Positions 33,492 through 44,000 of a DNA stretch of 64,000 nucleotides are shown here, in pieces. The first letter of the stretch is position 1. Every line of letters begins with the position of its first letter. A program made the translations under genes and the position numbers. A model generated the notes under the pieces. That model saw only the letters and a program-made list of their open reading frames with translations. It made no database searches and had not been told where the DNA came from. Source of the stretch: Brevibacterium sp. UCMA 11754 (GTDB lineage: Bacteria > Actinomycetota > Actinomycetes > Actinomycetales > Brevibacteriaceae); NCBI RefSeq assembly GCF_021532275.1, contig NZ_JACBOT010000006.1, positions 62,001 to 126,000 on the forward strand, read 5' to 3'.

Positions 33492-34829
33492 ATGGCTGAA
33501 AATTCGGAAGAAGGCCCCGCTGCCGGGGGTGATCTGCAAGAACGCATGGTCGGTGCTGCTGACGCACAGGTGAGGCGAATGCGGCGGGAAGTGGTTGCAA
33601 GTCTCGCGGATGCACACGAGAAATTGATGAAAAGTCCCGCCCGCGACCGTGACGTCCTCCATGGGCAATTGCATGCTGAACTGCGGATGATTGCGGACAG
33701 GGCAGTCTACGCAAGGGACCAGTATCAGGCGGTCTCCGAACTGTCTGGAGTCGAAGAAGTCCAGCAGGAGATGAGCGCACGTGCGGCCCATCTGAGTGCT
33801 TTCAGCGATTCTGTCGTCAACGCTGTTATGGACCGCCGACCATGGCTGGCTGGAATGTCGGTGACGACCGCAGAGGTGGTCAGCCCTGAGAAGCTTCCCG
33901 AACTGCGTGAAACACCAGAATGGGGTCTGATGCAGCAGGCCAGTATCGAAGCCACCGTATCGTGCATGCCACCGTCCCCTGATGGTTGGTCAGCCCCCAC
34001 CGGTGCAGGACTCAAACGCTTGAAAGAGCACGACGCAGATGTTGCGGCGTGGTTGGTTGCTGACGAACCGCCAGTTTCGGAACGTTCGGCTGATGGGCCA
34101 GCGACTGGGCACCTGTTGCGGGAGGCGGTGGGACAACGTCTCAAGGTGAGCTGTCAGCGCACCGACATCAGTTGGTTGGCCATGGACACGGCGTTTACCA
34201 AGGCCTACGAATTCGATACGCGAGAACCGGCGATGGAGTCGGTCGGAGTGCCTGAGGGCGGCGATCTCGAGGAAGAGCGATTCGTGCCAGTGCCGGACCA
34301 GGGCGCGTTGTCTCCGACTAGTGACTGGTGGGCACTGCGCAATGGCATCCCGGTCGAGATTGATTCGTTTCCGGCTCCGAACGAGTCTGTTCAGCAGCAC
34401 GCCGACGTGCGATTCAAGCTCCCCCGCCCGGTGTGGGAGGCAAGCCGGGCATACATGGGACCGGCGTTCGACCACGCTGTGATCGAGGGCGAGAGCGACG
34501 TCGACGTGACCGTCAGCGCACAGAAACGCATCGAGCTGCGAAAACGAGCCGAGGACGTGCAGTTCAGAACCGTCTACGAGGCGGAAGAACGTATCGAATT
34601 TAGCCAGAGCAGCGACGACTATGGACTCGACGGTGGTGAGACTGTGGGGCAGGTCGAGGAACTGCGCGACGATGCGGAGCGGGTCGCTTACCAGTGCAGT
34701 GTCGTCGTGGGTGCGCTCAACTCAGCCAAGCCGGTCACCATGCACAACAGTGCCCCGGCTCCGGCGGTGGCACCACACATAGTTCCTCCAGCGACCCCGG
34801 CGGTTGCCGGTGCCGACCTGGATCGGTGA
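33492..34829 (+). CDS. Large hypothetical element protein
   Basis: 445 residues, acidic, largely helical, no recognised motif (GDLQERMVGAADAQVRRMRREVVASLADAHEKL at the N-terminus; EVSQ/ELRDDAERVAYQCSVVVGALNSAKP near the end). Starts a few bases after ssb and ends a few bases before the methyltransferase, so it is in the same operon. A DNA-processing role is possible, but no relaxase histidine cluster is present. Confidence 0.65.
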   Translation: MAENSEEGPAAGGDLQERMVGAADAQVRRMRREVVASLADAHEKLMKSPARDRDVLHGQLHAELRMIADRAVYARDQYQAVSELSGVEEVQQEMSARAAHLSAFSDSVVNAVMDRRPWLAGMSVTTAEVVSPEKLPELRETPEWGLMQQASIEATVSCMPPSPDGWSAPTGAGLKRLKEHDADVAAWLVADEPPVSERSADGPATGHLLREAVGQRLKVSCQRTDISWLAMDTAFTKAYEFDTREPAMESVGVPEGGDLEEERFVPVPDQGALSPTSDWWALRNGIPVEIDSFPAPNESVQQHADVRFKLPRPVWEASRAYMGPAFDHAVIEGESDVDVTVSAQKRIELRKRAEDVQFRTVYEAEERIEFSQSSDDYGLDGGETVGQVEELRDDAERVAYQCSVVVGALNSAKPVTMHNSAPAPAVAPHIVPPATPAVAGADLDR

Positions 34830-34835
34830 TCGAAT

Positions 34836-35633
34836 ATGGATCCCTACTACGAGGACGAGCACGTGGTGATCTACCACGGCGACTGCAGTGAAATCTTGCC
34901 GCAGTTTTCAACTGCCGACCACATCATCACGGACCCTCCTTATGGAGAACACATTCACCCGAATGCGCGTTCTGGTCGAATGAGAGCAGCCAACGACCGG
35001 GGAGGCCGCTACGGTGCCGATGTACGCCGCACCGTTGACCTAGGGTTCGACCATCTTGACGAGGACCTCAGACGCTGGTGCGCTGCCGAGTTCGCCCGTC
35101 TGGCCGAGCGGTGGGTGCTCGTGTTCTCCGACGTTGAATCTGATCACCTCTGGCGGTCCGACCTGACAGGGGCCGGATTGGACTACGTGCGTACAGGGGC
35201 ATGGGTGAAGCTCGGAGCGACACCACAGTTCTCTGGGGACCGTCCCGCAACTGGCTTCGAGGCAATCACTATCGCTCACCCGAAAGGTCGGAAGAAGTGG
35301 AACGGCGGGGGCAAACACGCCGTGTGGTCGTTCCCAATCGTGCTCGACCGTGGCCGCACCGGGGCGCGGCTCCACACCACTCAGAAACCCCAGGAACTCA
35401 TGCACACGCTTCTGTCACAGTTCACGGACCCCGGTGAGACGATCCTCGACCCGTTCGCTGGGTCAGGAACGACTCTGGCAGCGGCACGGATGCTCGGACG
35501 AAAAGGGATTGGCATCGAGATCAACGAACGCTACTGCGAGGTGATGGCACGTCGTTTCGACCAAGGAGTGCTCCCAGTGGGAGACACCAGCGACACCCCC
35601 ATCACGGGCGGTTTTACCCGTCTCAGTGCCTGA
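34836..35633 (+). CDS. Orphan N4/N6 DNA methyltransferase (beta class)
   Basis: 265 residues. Motif IV DPPY at 33-36 (TDPPYGEHI) lies near the N-terminus, and motif I DPFAGSGTT at about 205-213 lies near the C-terminus, followed by GIGIEINERYCEVMARRF. This order is that of beta-class amino-methyltransferases acting on adenine N6 or cytosine N4. No restriction enzyme is nearby, so it probably protects the transferred element from host restriction or regulates it. Target sequence unknown. Confidence 0.88.
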   Translation: MDPYYEDEHVVIYHGDCSEILPQFSTADHIITDPPYGEHIHPNARSGRMRAANDRGGRYGADVRRTVDLGFDHLDEDLRRWCAAEFARLAERWVLVFSDVESDHLWRSDLTGAGLDYVRTGAWVKLGATPQFSGDRPATGFEAITIAHPKGRKKWNGGGKHAVWSFPIVLDRGRTGARLHTTQKPQELMHTLLSQFTDPGETILDPFAGSGTTLAAARMLGRKGIGIEINERYCEVMARRFDQGVLPVGDTSDTPITGGFTRLSA

Positions 35634-35657
35634 AGCAACACGAGAAAGAGGATGACC

Positions 35658-37058
35658 ATGAACTTCATTGAGCTAGAACAATTGCACGCAGAGCTAGCGG
35701 CAGCGCCTCCTGGAACGGCGATGCGTTTGGGCGTGGCAGGTAATACGCCGGATGATGTCGCGTTGCGCTGGGAACGCTGGAGTGAACTGGCCGACTACGA
35801 ACAGCAGTTGCGCCGCCAGGCTCGAGACGCTGGAGAGCACGAGAGTCCTAGGATCTTCGGTCTCGATGCCGTCGGTTACGCATATGGCGACCTTGACCGG
35901 ATCGAGAACGACGGCGTCCTGATGTATGCGATGGAAACACATCTAGAGACTGGCCATGGTGAAGTGTCACCCGAAGTCGTCGACCGAGTGGTCGAGGACG
36001 CGATCGCGGACGCTCGGAACCCGGACAGAACAGTGCGGGTGCCGGGACGAGACGAAGCGTCGCAGTGGTGGGAAGACGAACAAGGCGTGTATCGGAACCA
36101 TCAAGAGGCTGAGAGTGGTCCTCTGGACCTGGTTGAAGCTGATGAGGCCGTAGTGCTGCTTCGGCGACGTATCGTTGACGCTCTTGTCCATGGACAGGCG
36201 ATGGCGGAAGATCCGACGCGGCGTGCCGAGGCTGAGCGGTACATTAAACGGGAAATCGCTATGGCTCGTGAGCACGTGGAGCTCGCGACGAGAAAGTACA
36301 CGGCAGCGGCTAGAGACTTCCACGAAACGAGGGACCGGGAGTCCACGCCTGATTCTCTTCGCGAGTTGTTCGAGGCGAACAGACAGGTTGCCGCGAGCAG
36401 AGCTGCCGCTTTGACCGCGTACTCGTTGGCCCTGGAGCGAGCAGCGCGTCGGACAACACCATTCATGGCGTGCCTGCGGCGGAGTCTGAGCGAACGATTC
36501 CCTCATCAGGACAGGGAGATTCTCGCGACCAAAGCTGGCAGGCTCACCGAGCAGTCTAGCGTCGAGGCGGCACTGCGATTGACGCCGAGAGATCCAGTGA
36601 ACTGGTATCCCGACCAAGATGGGATGATCAAGCGGATCCACAGCTATATCGACACAGCCCAGGAACGTGACCGCCTCGATTGGGACGAAATGGTCGATCG
36701 ACGTCATCTACCTCGCACTCCCACCCTGCGGGGGCAAGGATTAGCGATGGCGTGCTATGACGTGATCAGCAAGGAGCAAAAGGAGCTCAGCGACCGGTGG
36801 CGGAAGTTGTCATCGGTCGAACGCTCCATCGTAGATGACCGCGGAGTCAACAGTGCCCGAGCACATGACTACTCGACAGCGATTGGGCTTCCCGCCATGC
36901 CTGCTCTTGCAATGGCTGATCAGGCCAGGGAAGAGGGCGAGGGCCTGAACCTGCAGAAGTGGATGGTCGAGAAGGCCGCAGACCCGCAGAGCATGTACGG
37001 GGTGGAACCGCCCACAGTCGAGTTCGAACAGACGTCGACGTTTGAGATGTGGAAGTGA
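35658..37058 (+). CDS. Large hypothetical element protein
   Basis: 466 residues, mostly helical, rich in Arg and Glu (VLLRRRIVDALVHGQAMAEDPTRRAEAERYIKREIAMAREHVELATRKYTAAARDFHE). Not recognised. ATG 35658 is spaced seven bases from AAAGAGG; ATG 35652 is the alternative. In line with its neighbours. Confidence 0.6.
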   Translation: MNFIELEQLHAELAAAPPGTAMRLGVAGNTPDDVALRWERWSELADYEQQLRRQARDAGEHESPRIFGLDAVGYAYGDLDRIENDGVLMYAMETHLETGHGEVSPEVVDRVVEDAIADARNPDRTVRVPGRDEASQWWEDEQGVYRNHQEAESGPLDLVEADEAVVLLRRRIVDALVHGQAMAEDPTRRAEAERYIKREIAMAREHVELATRKYTAAARDFHETRDRESTPDSLRELFEANRQVAASRAAALTAYSLALERAARRTTPFMACLRRSLSERFPHQDREILATKAGRLTEQSSVEAALRLTPRDPVNWYPDQDGMIKRIHSYIDTAQERDRLDWDEMVDRRHLPRTPTLRGQGLAMACYDVISKEQKELSDRWRKLSSVERSIVDDRGVNSARAHDYSTAIGLPAMPALAMADQAREEGEGLNLQKWMVEKAADPQSMYGVEPPTVEFEQTSTFEMWK

Positions 37059-37064
37059 ACGGTC

Positions 37065-37874
37065 ATGGCCGATACCGATATTGCTGAGATCCGTGACCGG
37101 ATGAGTCTGCGAGTTCGCGTGGTGAGGCAGTTGGGACAACGGGTGGATCAGTCACCTGAGTCCCAGATTGAGTACATGGAGGACATGCAGAAGCTTCTGG
37201 GTGGTCAAGCGAAAGACGCAGAACTGGCGGCGTCGAACCTCGCCGAGCAAGCACCGGCAGAGGCGGCAGTCATGGAACGCTACGCCGATGCTCTCGTTGC
37301 GGCCAAGGATCCCGTCACTGGGGGCCAGGACTGGGCCATCGTGAGACGGGCAATGCAGGCTGAACTCCCGGCTCAGACGGTCAAACAGCTTGAGGACAGT
37401 CAGAGCATGTACGTGACAAAGGCGGCGAGTCGGGAGGCGGCGTTGATGTCGTGGACACCGACGGCCGAAGCACCCCAGGTCGAGACCGCCTTGAACCGGT
37501 ACTGGGAGGCCTACGAACAGCAAAATAGGGCATGCACGATCGATCTGGGCGAGTCCGGTCAGAAGTATGACCGGTCACGGCTCGTGTCCGAGGCGTGGAG
37601 GGCAGTGTCCAACGACGCTGATCTGTCCACACGTGCGCGGACACGGTTCGAACAATCAAGTGCCCTCATGAACGAACCCGAGTCTCCGACCGGTCAGCTC
37701 GCGGCACGAATGATGACCGTTGACCGGGCAACCGGGGTCAGCCAAACGCGAGCCTGGGACGAACACATCGGTCGTGACCGGACACCAGCAACCACCACGA
37801 CCGGGCCAAGCCTGGACATGATGACCGGTCACTCGGTGACCGGTCAGGGACCGGACACCGGCCTTGACCGGTGA
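37065..37874 (+). CDS. Hypothetical protein with TGACCGG-rich 3' end
   Basis: 269 residues, helical, acidic, no recognised domain. The last 60 codons are packed with TGACCGG/CCGGTCA motifs, which force a repetitive tail (TGPSLDMMTGHSVTGQGPDTGLDR). Six bases after the previous stop, so same operon. Confidence 0.6.
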   Translation: MADTDIAEIRDRMSLRVRVVRQLGQRVDQSPESQIEYMEDMQKLLGGQAKDAELAASNLAEQAPAEAAVMERYADALVAAKDPVTGGQDWAIVRRAMQAELPAQTVKQLEDSQSMYVTKAASREAALMSWTPTAEAPQVETALNRYWEAYEQQNRACTIDLGESGQKYDRSRLVSEAWRAVSNDADLSTRARTRFEQSSALMNEPESPTGQLAARMMTVDRATGVSQTRAWDEHIGRDRTPATTTTGPSLDMMTGHSVTGQGPDTGLDR

Positions 37875-37956
37875 CCGCGAGAAGCACTGTGTGAGTCCGA
37901 CAGGGACCGGATAGACCGAGGGCGCAACAGACCTCCGAGGGCAAGCGCGTCCACTA

Positions 37957-37985
37957 TTGACGTAATCGTAGGTATGTTCTAATCT
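37957..37985 (+). promoter_or_regulatory. Promoter for the giant helicase gene
   Basis: TTGACG (37957-37962), 17-base spacer, TAATCT (37980-37985). Transcription would start near 37992, just before the ribosome site GTGAGGTAAGG and ATG 38001. It is surrounded by TGACCGG motifs. Confidence 0.7.
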
Positions 37986-38000
37986 GTGAGGTAAGGCAGA

Positions 38001-41000
38001 ATGGCGAAAAAAGAGTTTGACGACGCTGAGGGTCTGTTTGACCTCATTTTTTCGGATGATGCATCGGAACAGCCGGTGCTCAGTGTCAAACAGGAACTCG
38101 TGTCGGAGCCACGAGCTGAGAGTGCAGGAGCAGGTGAGGAAGATGGCCGAGGGCCAGAGGATTCGGGAGTACGTGGAGAGGTTCGCGCCGAGCAGGGCAG
38201 CAGCGATCCAGAACCCGACGGAACACTATTCGGCGATGTTCGACGAGTACGTGAGCCGGCGCAGCCAGGTGATCGCGGATCTGGAGCCGGAGGGCGTACA
38301 GCCGAGCGCGGAAGAGCGGGCGAATCCGTTGCTGCTGATTGGGAAGAGTCGGGCGAATCGGCGGCAGGCCGAGGAGATCGCGTGGCAGGAGGTCGTTCTC
38401 GACCGGTATCCACCGGAAGTCGACGAGAGCGGCAGTCCACTGGACGACTGAGACTGACCGATTTCCTCGAGTCGGACAATATCGAGGTGGTGTCCGTGAC
38501 CGGCGACGATGTTCGTCCGGTCACGGACACTGGTCATGACCGGACAGAGGCGGACACGACACCGGACACTACTGGGCCGAGGTTCGTCGTTGACCGGGCC
38601 AAAGAGTATGTGCCCTCGGGGCCAAAGGCACGGTTTCAGGCGAATCTGGCCGCGATTGAGCGTGTCCGTGAGTTGACCGAGTCCGGTCGGACGGTGACCG
38701 GTCAGGATCAGGAAGTCCTGGCCGGGTGGTCATCGTGGGGTGCCGTGGCCGATGTCTTCGATGAAGCGAAAGAGAACTGGTCGAGCGAACGTGACCAGTT
38801 GCGGCAGGTGCTGACCGACGATGAGTGGGAAGCGGCACGGGCAACGACGCTCAACGCTCACTTCACCTCCCCGGCCATCGTGGCCGAAATGTGGTCATCA
38901 CTGGAGCGTCTGGGAGTCACCGAGGGCCGCGTGATCGAACCAGGGTGTGGATCCGGCAACTTCATCGGCTCGGCACCAGAGTCAATGAACATGGTCGGAG
39001 TTGAACTCGACCCACTGTCAGCGCAGATCGCATCGTATCTGTATCCGCACGCCGATGTGCGCAATGAATCGTTCGGCAAGACCCTGATTCGGCCAAACCA
39101 TTTCGATGCCGCGATTGCCAACGTCCCGTTCGGCAACTTTCCCGTCTTCGACCCGTCGTGGAATCCGGGTGAACGATTCTCCATCCACAATCACTTCATC
39201 CGCAAAGCCGTCGGTGGCCTCCACGACGGTGGTGTTGCGGTGATGATGACGTCGGCCTACACCATGGATGCGAAGAATCCAGCGTTCAGGGCAGAGATCG
39301 GTCGCGAGGCCGACTTCCTGGGCGCGGTGCGATTGCCGACTGGGGCGCATCGCCGGACCGCGGGCACCGAAGTGGTCACCGATGTGCTCGTGTTCCGTAA
39401 ACGCCTGCCCGGTGAAGATCCCACACCGGAGACTCTGCGGTGGGTGAAGACGCAACCGACCGACCTCGGTGAGGCCGGTGCACGGCCCTTGATGAATCGG
39501 TATTTCCATGACCACCCAGAGAACATTCTGGGCGAGCTGGAGGCGAGCACGTTCCGGGAATCGCAGATCAACGTGCGTGCCGAAAGCCTGGAGCAGGTAC
39601 CGGAACTGCTGCGGCAGCGGCTGACCGCTATCGTCGATGCGGCCAACGAACGTGGTCGCGGGTACGTGGCTCCCACGGCGGAGATGCTGGCCGAGCGTGA
39701 GCGTGAGACTCCCGTCGAACTGGCTGAGGGCCAGTGGCCGGGAACGATTGTCGAGACAGAACCAGGTCATTTCGTGCGCGTCGTCTACGGCGAGAACGTG
39801 GACGTGAAGGTGCCGAAGAACGCCATGGCCGAGGTTCGGTCACTGATGGATCTTCGAGACCGTGCCAGTGCCCTCATCGAGGGACAGGTGGCCACTCCGG
39901 TCGATACCGAGGAACTGGTCGCACTGCGCGAGGACACACGGGCCGTGTGGGCCAAGCACGTCGCGAAGTTCGGTCCGATCAATCGGCACGGGATGAAGTG
40001 GCAGACGGTGACAGTTGACAACGACGACACCGGGGAGAAAGAAAAGGTCCGGGTGCAGGTGCGGCAGGACCCGAAACCGGCACAGGTCATGCGCGATGAT
40101 CCGTTGTGGTCACTGACGAAAGCCTTGGAAACCTACAACGACGAGACCGGGGAAGCGGTCGCGGCAGACATTCTGCACCAGCGCACCGTCGAGCAGAACC
40201 GGCCCCTGTTGGGTGCCGACACGGCAGAAGAAGCCCTCGGACTGTGCCTGGATGCCAAGGGCAAGGCCGAGATCGAACGAATCGCCAATCTGCTGGGAAC
40301 AGACGAAGCTACCGCTCGCGAAGAGCTCGGCGCTCTCGTGTTCGACGATCCGACCACCGGAGACCTGGCAACGCGGGCGGAATACCTGTCGGGCAACGTG
40401 CGCCGGAAACTGGCTGAGGCCGAAGCGGCTGCGGTCAACGATGACCGGTACACGGTCAACGTGGATGCATTGAAGTCGGTGATCCCGGACGATATTCCCA
40501 TTGAGGACATCACCCCGACTATCGGGGCGGTATGGATTCCGGCGTCCGATCATGAGGCGTTCTTGCAAGAGATCGCCGGCGACCGTTGGGCGAGCGTGCA
40601 TAAGGCCGGCGCAGGCTATTGGGATGTGAAGTTCGGATATGCCGGTGCACGCCAGTCGGTGCAGGCCACCACGGAGTGGGGCACATCGAGAATGCCCGTC
40701 TATGACATCTACCGCCACCTGCTCACCGGTGCAGAGATCCAGGTCATGGACACGATGGAGGATAAGACCCGTGTCCTCAACCCGACCGAGACCGAGGCGG
40801 CACGAGCGAAAGCCGAGGAAATCGCCGAACGGTTCGAGGACTGGGTGTTTGCCGATCCTGAGCGTGCTGAACGACTCAGTGCCGATTACAACCGCCGCTT
40901 CAACTCACTCGTACCCCGTGATTACACTCCAGAGGCCGAGCGACTGACGTTCCCCGGCCTGGTCGATGATTGGGTACCGAAACCGCATCAGCGCACGGCG

Positions 41001-44000
41001 GTGGCGAGGATGATCGCTGAACCGGCAGTGGGCCTGTTCCATGTCGTGGGTGCGGGCAAGACCGGGGCCGCTGTGATGGGAATGATGGAGCTGAAACGGC
41101 GAGGGTTGGTCACCAAACCTGCCGTGCTGGTTCCCGGCCACATGCTCGAACAGTTCACCCGCGAGTGGCAGGAGATGTACCCCAACGCGCGGCTGCTTGC
41201 TGCCGGAAGTGACGATCTGGCAGTGAAGAAAGGCAGTCTGGCTGGGCGCCGGGAATTCGTGGCCAAGGCAGCTACCGGCGACTGGGACGGCATCATCATG
41301 ACACACTCGTCGTTCAAGATGCTGGGCGTGAAACCGGAGACCGCGAAGAGCTATTTCCGTGACATCACCGCCGAGCTCGATGAAGCCAAAGCGGCCATGG
41401 AAGCGTCGACGGAGAGCGAAACGAACCGCACCGTCAAGCAGATCGAGAACGCGAAGAAGAAGCAGGAAGCACGGTTGGAGAAGATTCTCGCCGCCGCTGA
41501 CGAGACAAACCTGACGTTCGAGGCCACGGGGATTGACTACCTGACCGTTGATGAGGCTCACGAGTTCAAGAATCTGCACACGCCCACCTCGATTGCCGGT
41601 GCTTTCATCGAAGGATCCGAGAAGGCCACCGACATGGAGCTGAAGATCAACTATCTGCGGGACACCTATGGTGAGCGGGTGGTCACGATGGCCACGGGCA
41701 CCCCGATTGCCAACAGCATCAGCGAAGCCCACGTGATGACACGGTATCTGCGTCCTGATCTGTTGGAAGAGGCCGGAGTGCGTGCTTTCGACCAGTGGGG
41801 GTCAACGTTCGGTGAGACGGTGACTCGAGTCGAACGTGATGCTGCGGGCCGGCTGAAGCAGCGGACTCGGTTCGCGAAGTTCAAGAACGTCCCCGAAATG
41901 CTGTCGTCATGGCAGCAGTTCGCCGATGTGAAGCGTGCCGAGGATCTGAACCTGCCGGTGCCCGAACAGGCGGTCAACTCCAATGGTGACCGCCGCCCCG
42001 AGATGGTCGTCATTCCTCGCACCGAGGCTCACGCACAGTACATGGAGTACCTCGAAGGACGCTTGGATAAGCTGTCGGGTCGACCAGAGAAAGGCGAGGA
42101 CAACCACCTGACCGTGTACAACGACGGCAGACAGGTGGCATTGGACCCTCGCATGGTCGGCTTGGAATTCAGCGGGGATGTGAAGCTCAACTACGTCACT
42201 CGCCGAATCGCGAAGATCTGGCGCGAGAACCGCGACAACGAATACCTGGTTCCCGGCACAACCGATGTGTCCGAGAACAAGGGTGGGCTGCAGTTGGTGT
42301 TCTGTGACTTGTCGACGCCGACTGATGATGAGTGGAATGCCTATGACCAGATGAAGTCCGATCTGGTGGCCAAGCACGGGATGGACCGGTCGCGGATCCG
42401 GTTCATCCACGAAGCCAAGGACGATGAGAAGCGGGCGAATCTGTTCCGGGATGCCCGCGAGGGTCGTGTCGACGTGCTCATCGGATCCAGCCAGAAAATG
42501 GGCACCGGAGCCAATATCCAAAATCGTGCGGTGGCGATGCACCATGTTGATTGTCCGTGGCGACCCGACCAGCTTGAACAGCGTGAGGGACGGATCCTGC
42601 GGCAGGGCAACGAGAACAGTGAAGTCCAGATCTACCGGTACGCGACGGAGAACACATTCGACAGCACGTCCTGGGACATCATCGGTCGAAAGGCCACCGC
42701 GATCGCTCAGGTGATGCGGGGCCGACTCGATGTCAGAGAGCTCGACGATCCCGGCGACCTGGCGCTGGATGCGCAGCAGATGATGGCTGGATCTTCCGGA
42801 AACCCGTTGCTGGTCGAACGTACCGAAGTCGATGTGACGGTGCAGAAGCTATCTCGGCGTGCACGCGGTCATGACAAGGCGCAGGCGGCGTTGAAGTTCC
42901 GCCGAAGTTCGGCTGAGCAGCGGCTCGGGCAGATCAAGCGGATCCTGCCTGCCGTCGAAGAGGCACTGACACGACGAATCGACACGCAGGGTGATCGTTT
43001 CCGAGCACGGGTCGCCGGTGTCGAGTATGACAATCGTGGGGATGCCTCGGAAGCGATCTACTCGCATATCAAGGGATTCACTCGGCCCGGTGGCGGTTTG
43101 ATCAATGGTGAGGGCAACCGCATCGAGATTGGTGGGTTCTTCGTCAACGTCGACTTCCGACACGACTACGCGACGGGTCGACGAGTCCTCCTGACGTTGG
43201 AAGACACCGGGGCGTTGCCTGAATCAGTGCAGGTGGAGATCGACTTCGACGCCATTTTGGATCCGCAGAGTTCAGCACCGCGGAATGTCGCGCAACTGCT
43301 GGAGAACAAGGTCACTGGCCTGGACAAGGTCAGAGATCGGCTGGTGGCGAACCAGAACGAGGCCGAGCAGACGCTGGAGGCCGTGGGTGAGCAGTTGGGC
43401 AAGCCGTTCAAACATGCCGACGAGCTGGCCGAGGCGGAGGCGAAACTGGCTGAGATCGACGCGAAGATCAAGGAGATGCAGGAGGCTGAGGACCGCAAGA
43501 AGCGGGAGCCGGGACCAGAGACGAATGGAGACGGGACCGAGGCCGGATATTCAGTGACGAGGGTCGCGGTGACACCCACGAGATCGGGCGTGACCGTGAG
43601 CCAACCGGAGACGGTCAAGTACACAGAGACAGGGCATCGACTGTCCAGCGTGCCTGAGACGGCGACGAACGAGGCGGAATCCGAAGGGGCCGCGCACGCT
43701 CAGAGTGCACGGATGGAACGGTCGCAGAAACTCGGCGACGAGGCGAAGAAGATCACGATTCAGATCGAGGAAAGAACAGCAGCGGCGGTGGAGCGCGTGC
43801 GTCGTGAAGCCACGGATAAGCACAAGCTCTCTCCTGCATTGAGTGTTTACCGGTATGAGCTGGAACGGGTGGCCACAATGTGCTCAACCGGATTGGAAGC
43901 TTTCTCTGCCGCTGTGGAAACGGCGGAAAGCTCAGCACACGAGGACGACCTCAAGGTCCACGAAGCACGGTTGATCGATGCTCACGGCAAGATCAAGCAG

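Larger units (their letters stand above)
37555..38704. repeat. Cluster of TGACCGG/CCGGTCA motifs (right)
   Basis: At least thirteen copies, including four complete 10-bp palindromes TGACCGGTCA at 37568, 37822, 37837 and 38695; other copies at 37555, 37690, 37721, 37775, 37865, 38497, 38517, 38537 and 38591. They span the end of one gene, the promoter region and the start of the helicase gene. Confidence 0.75.

Noticed and set aside
38226..38537. Minus-strand frames opposite the nested ORF in the helicase 5' region
   Set aside because: No ribosome site or domain; explained by the two overlapping plus-strand frames.
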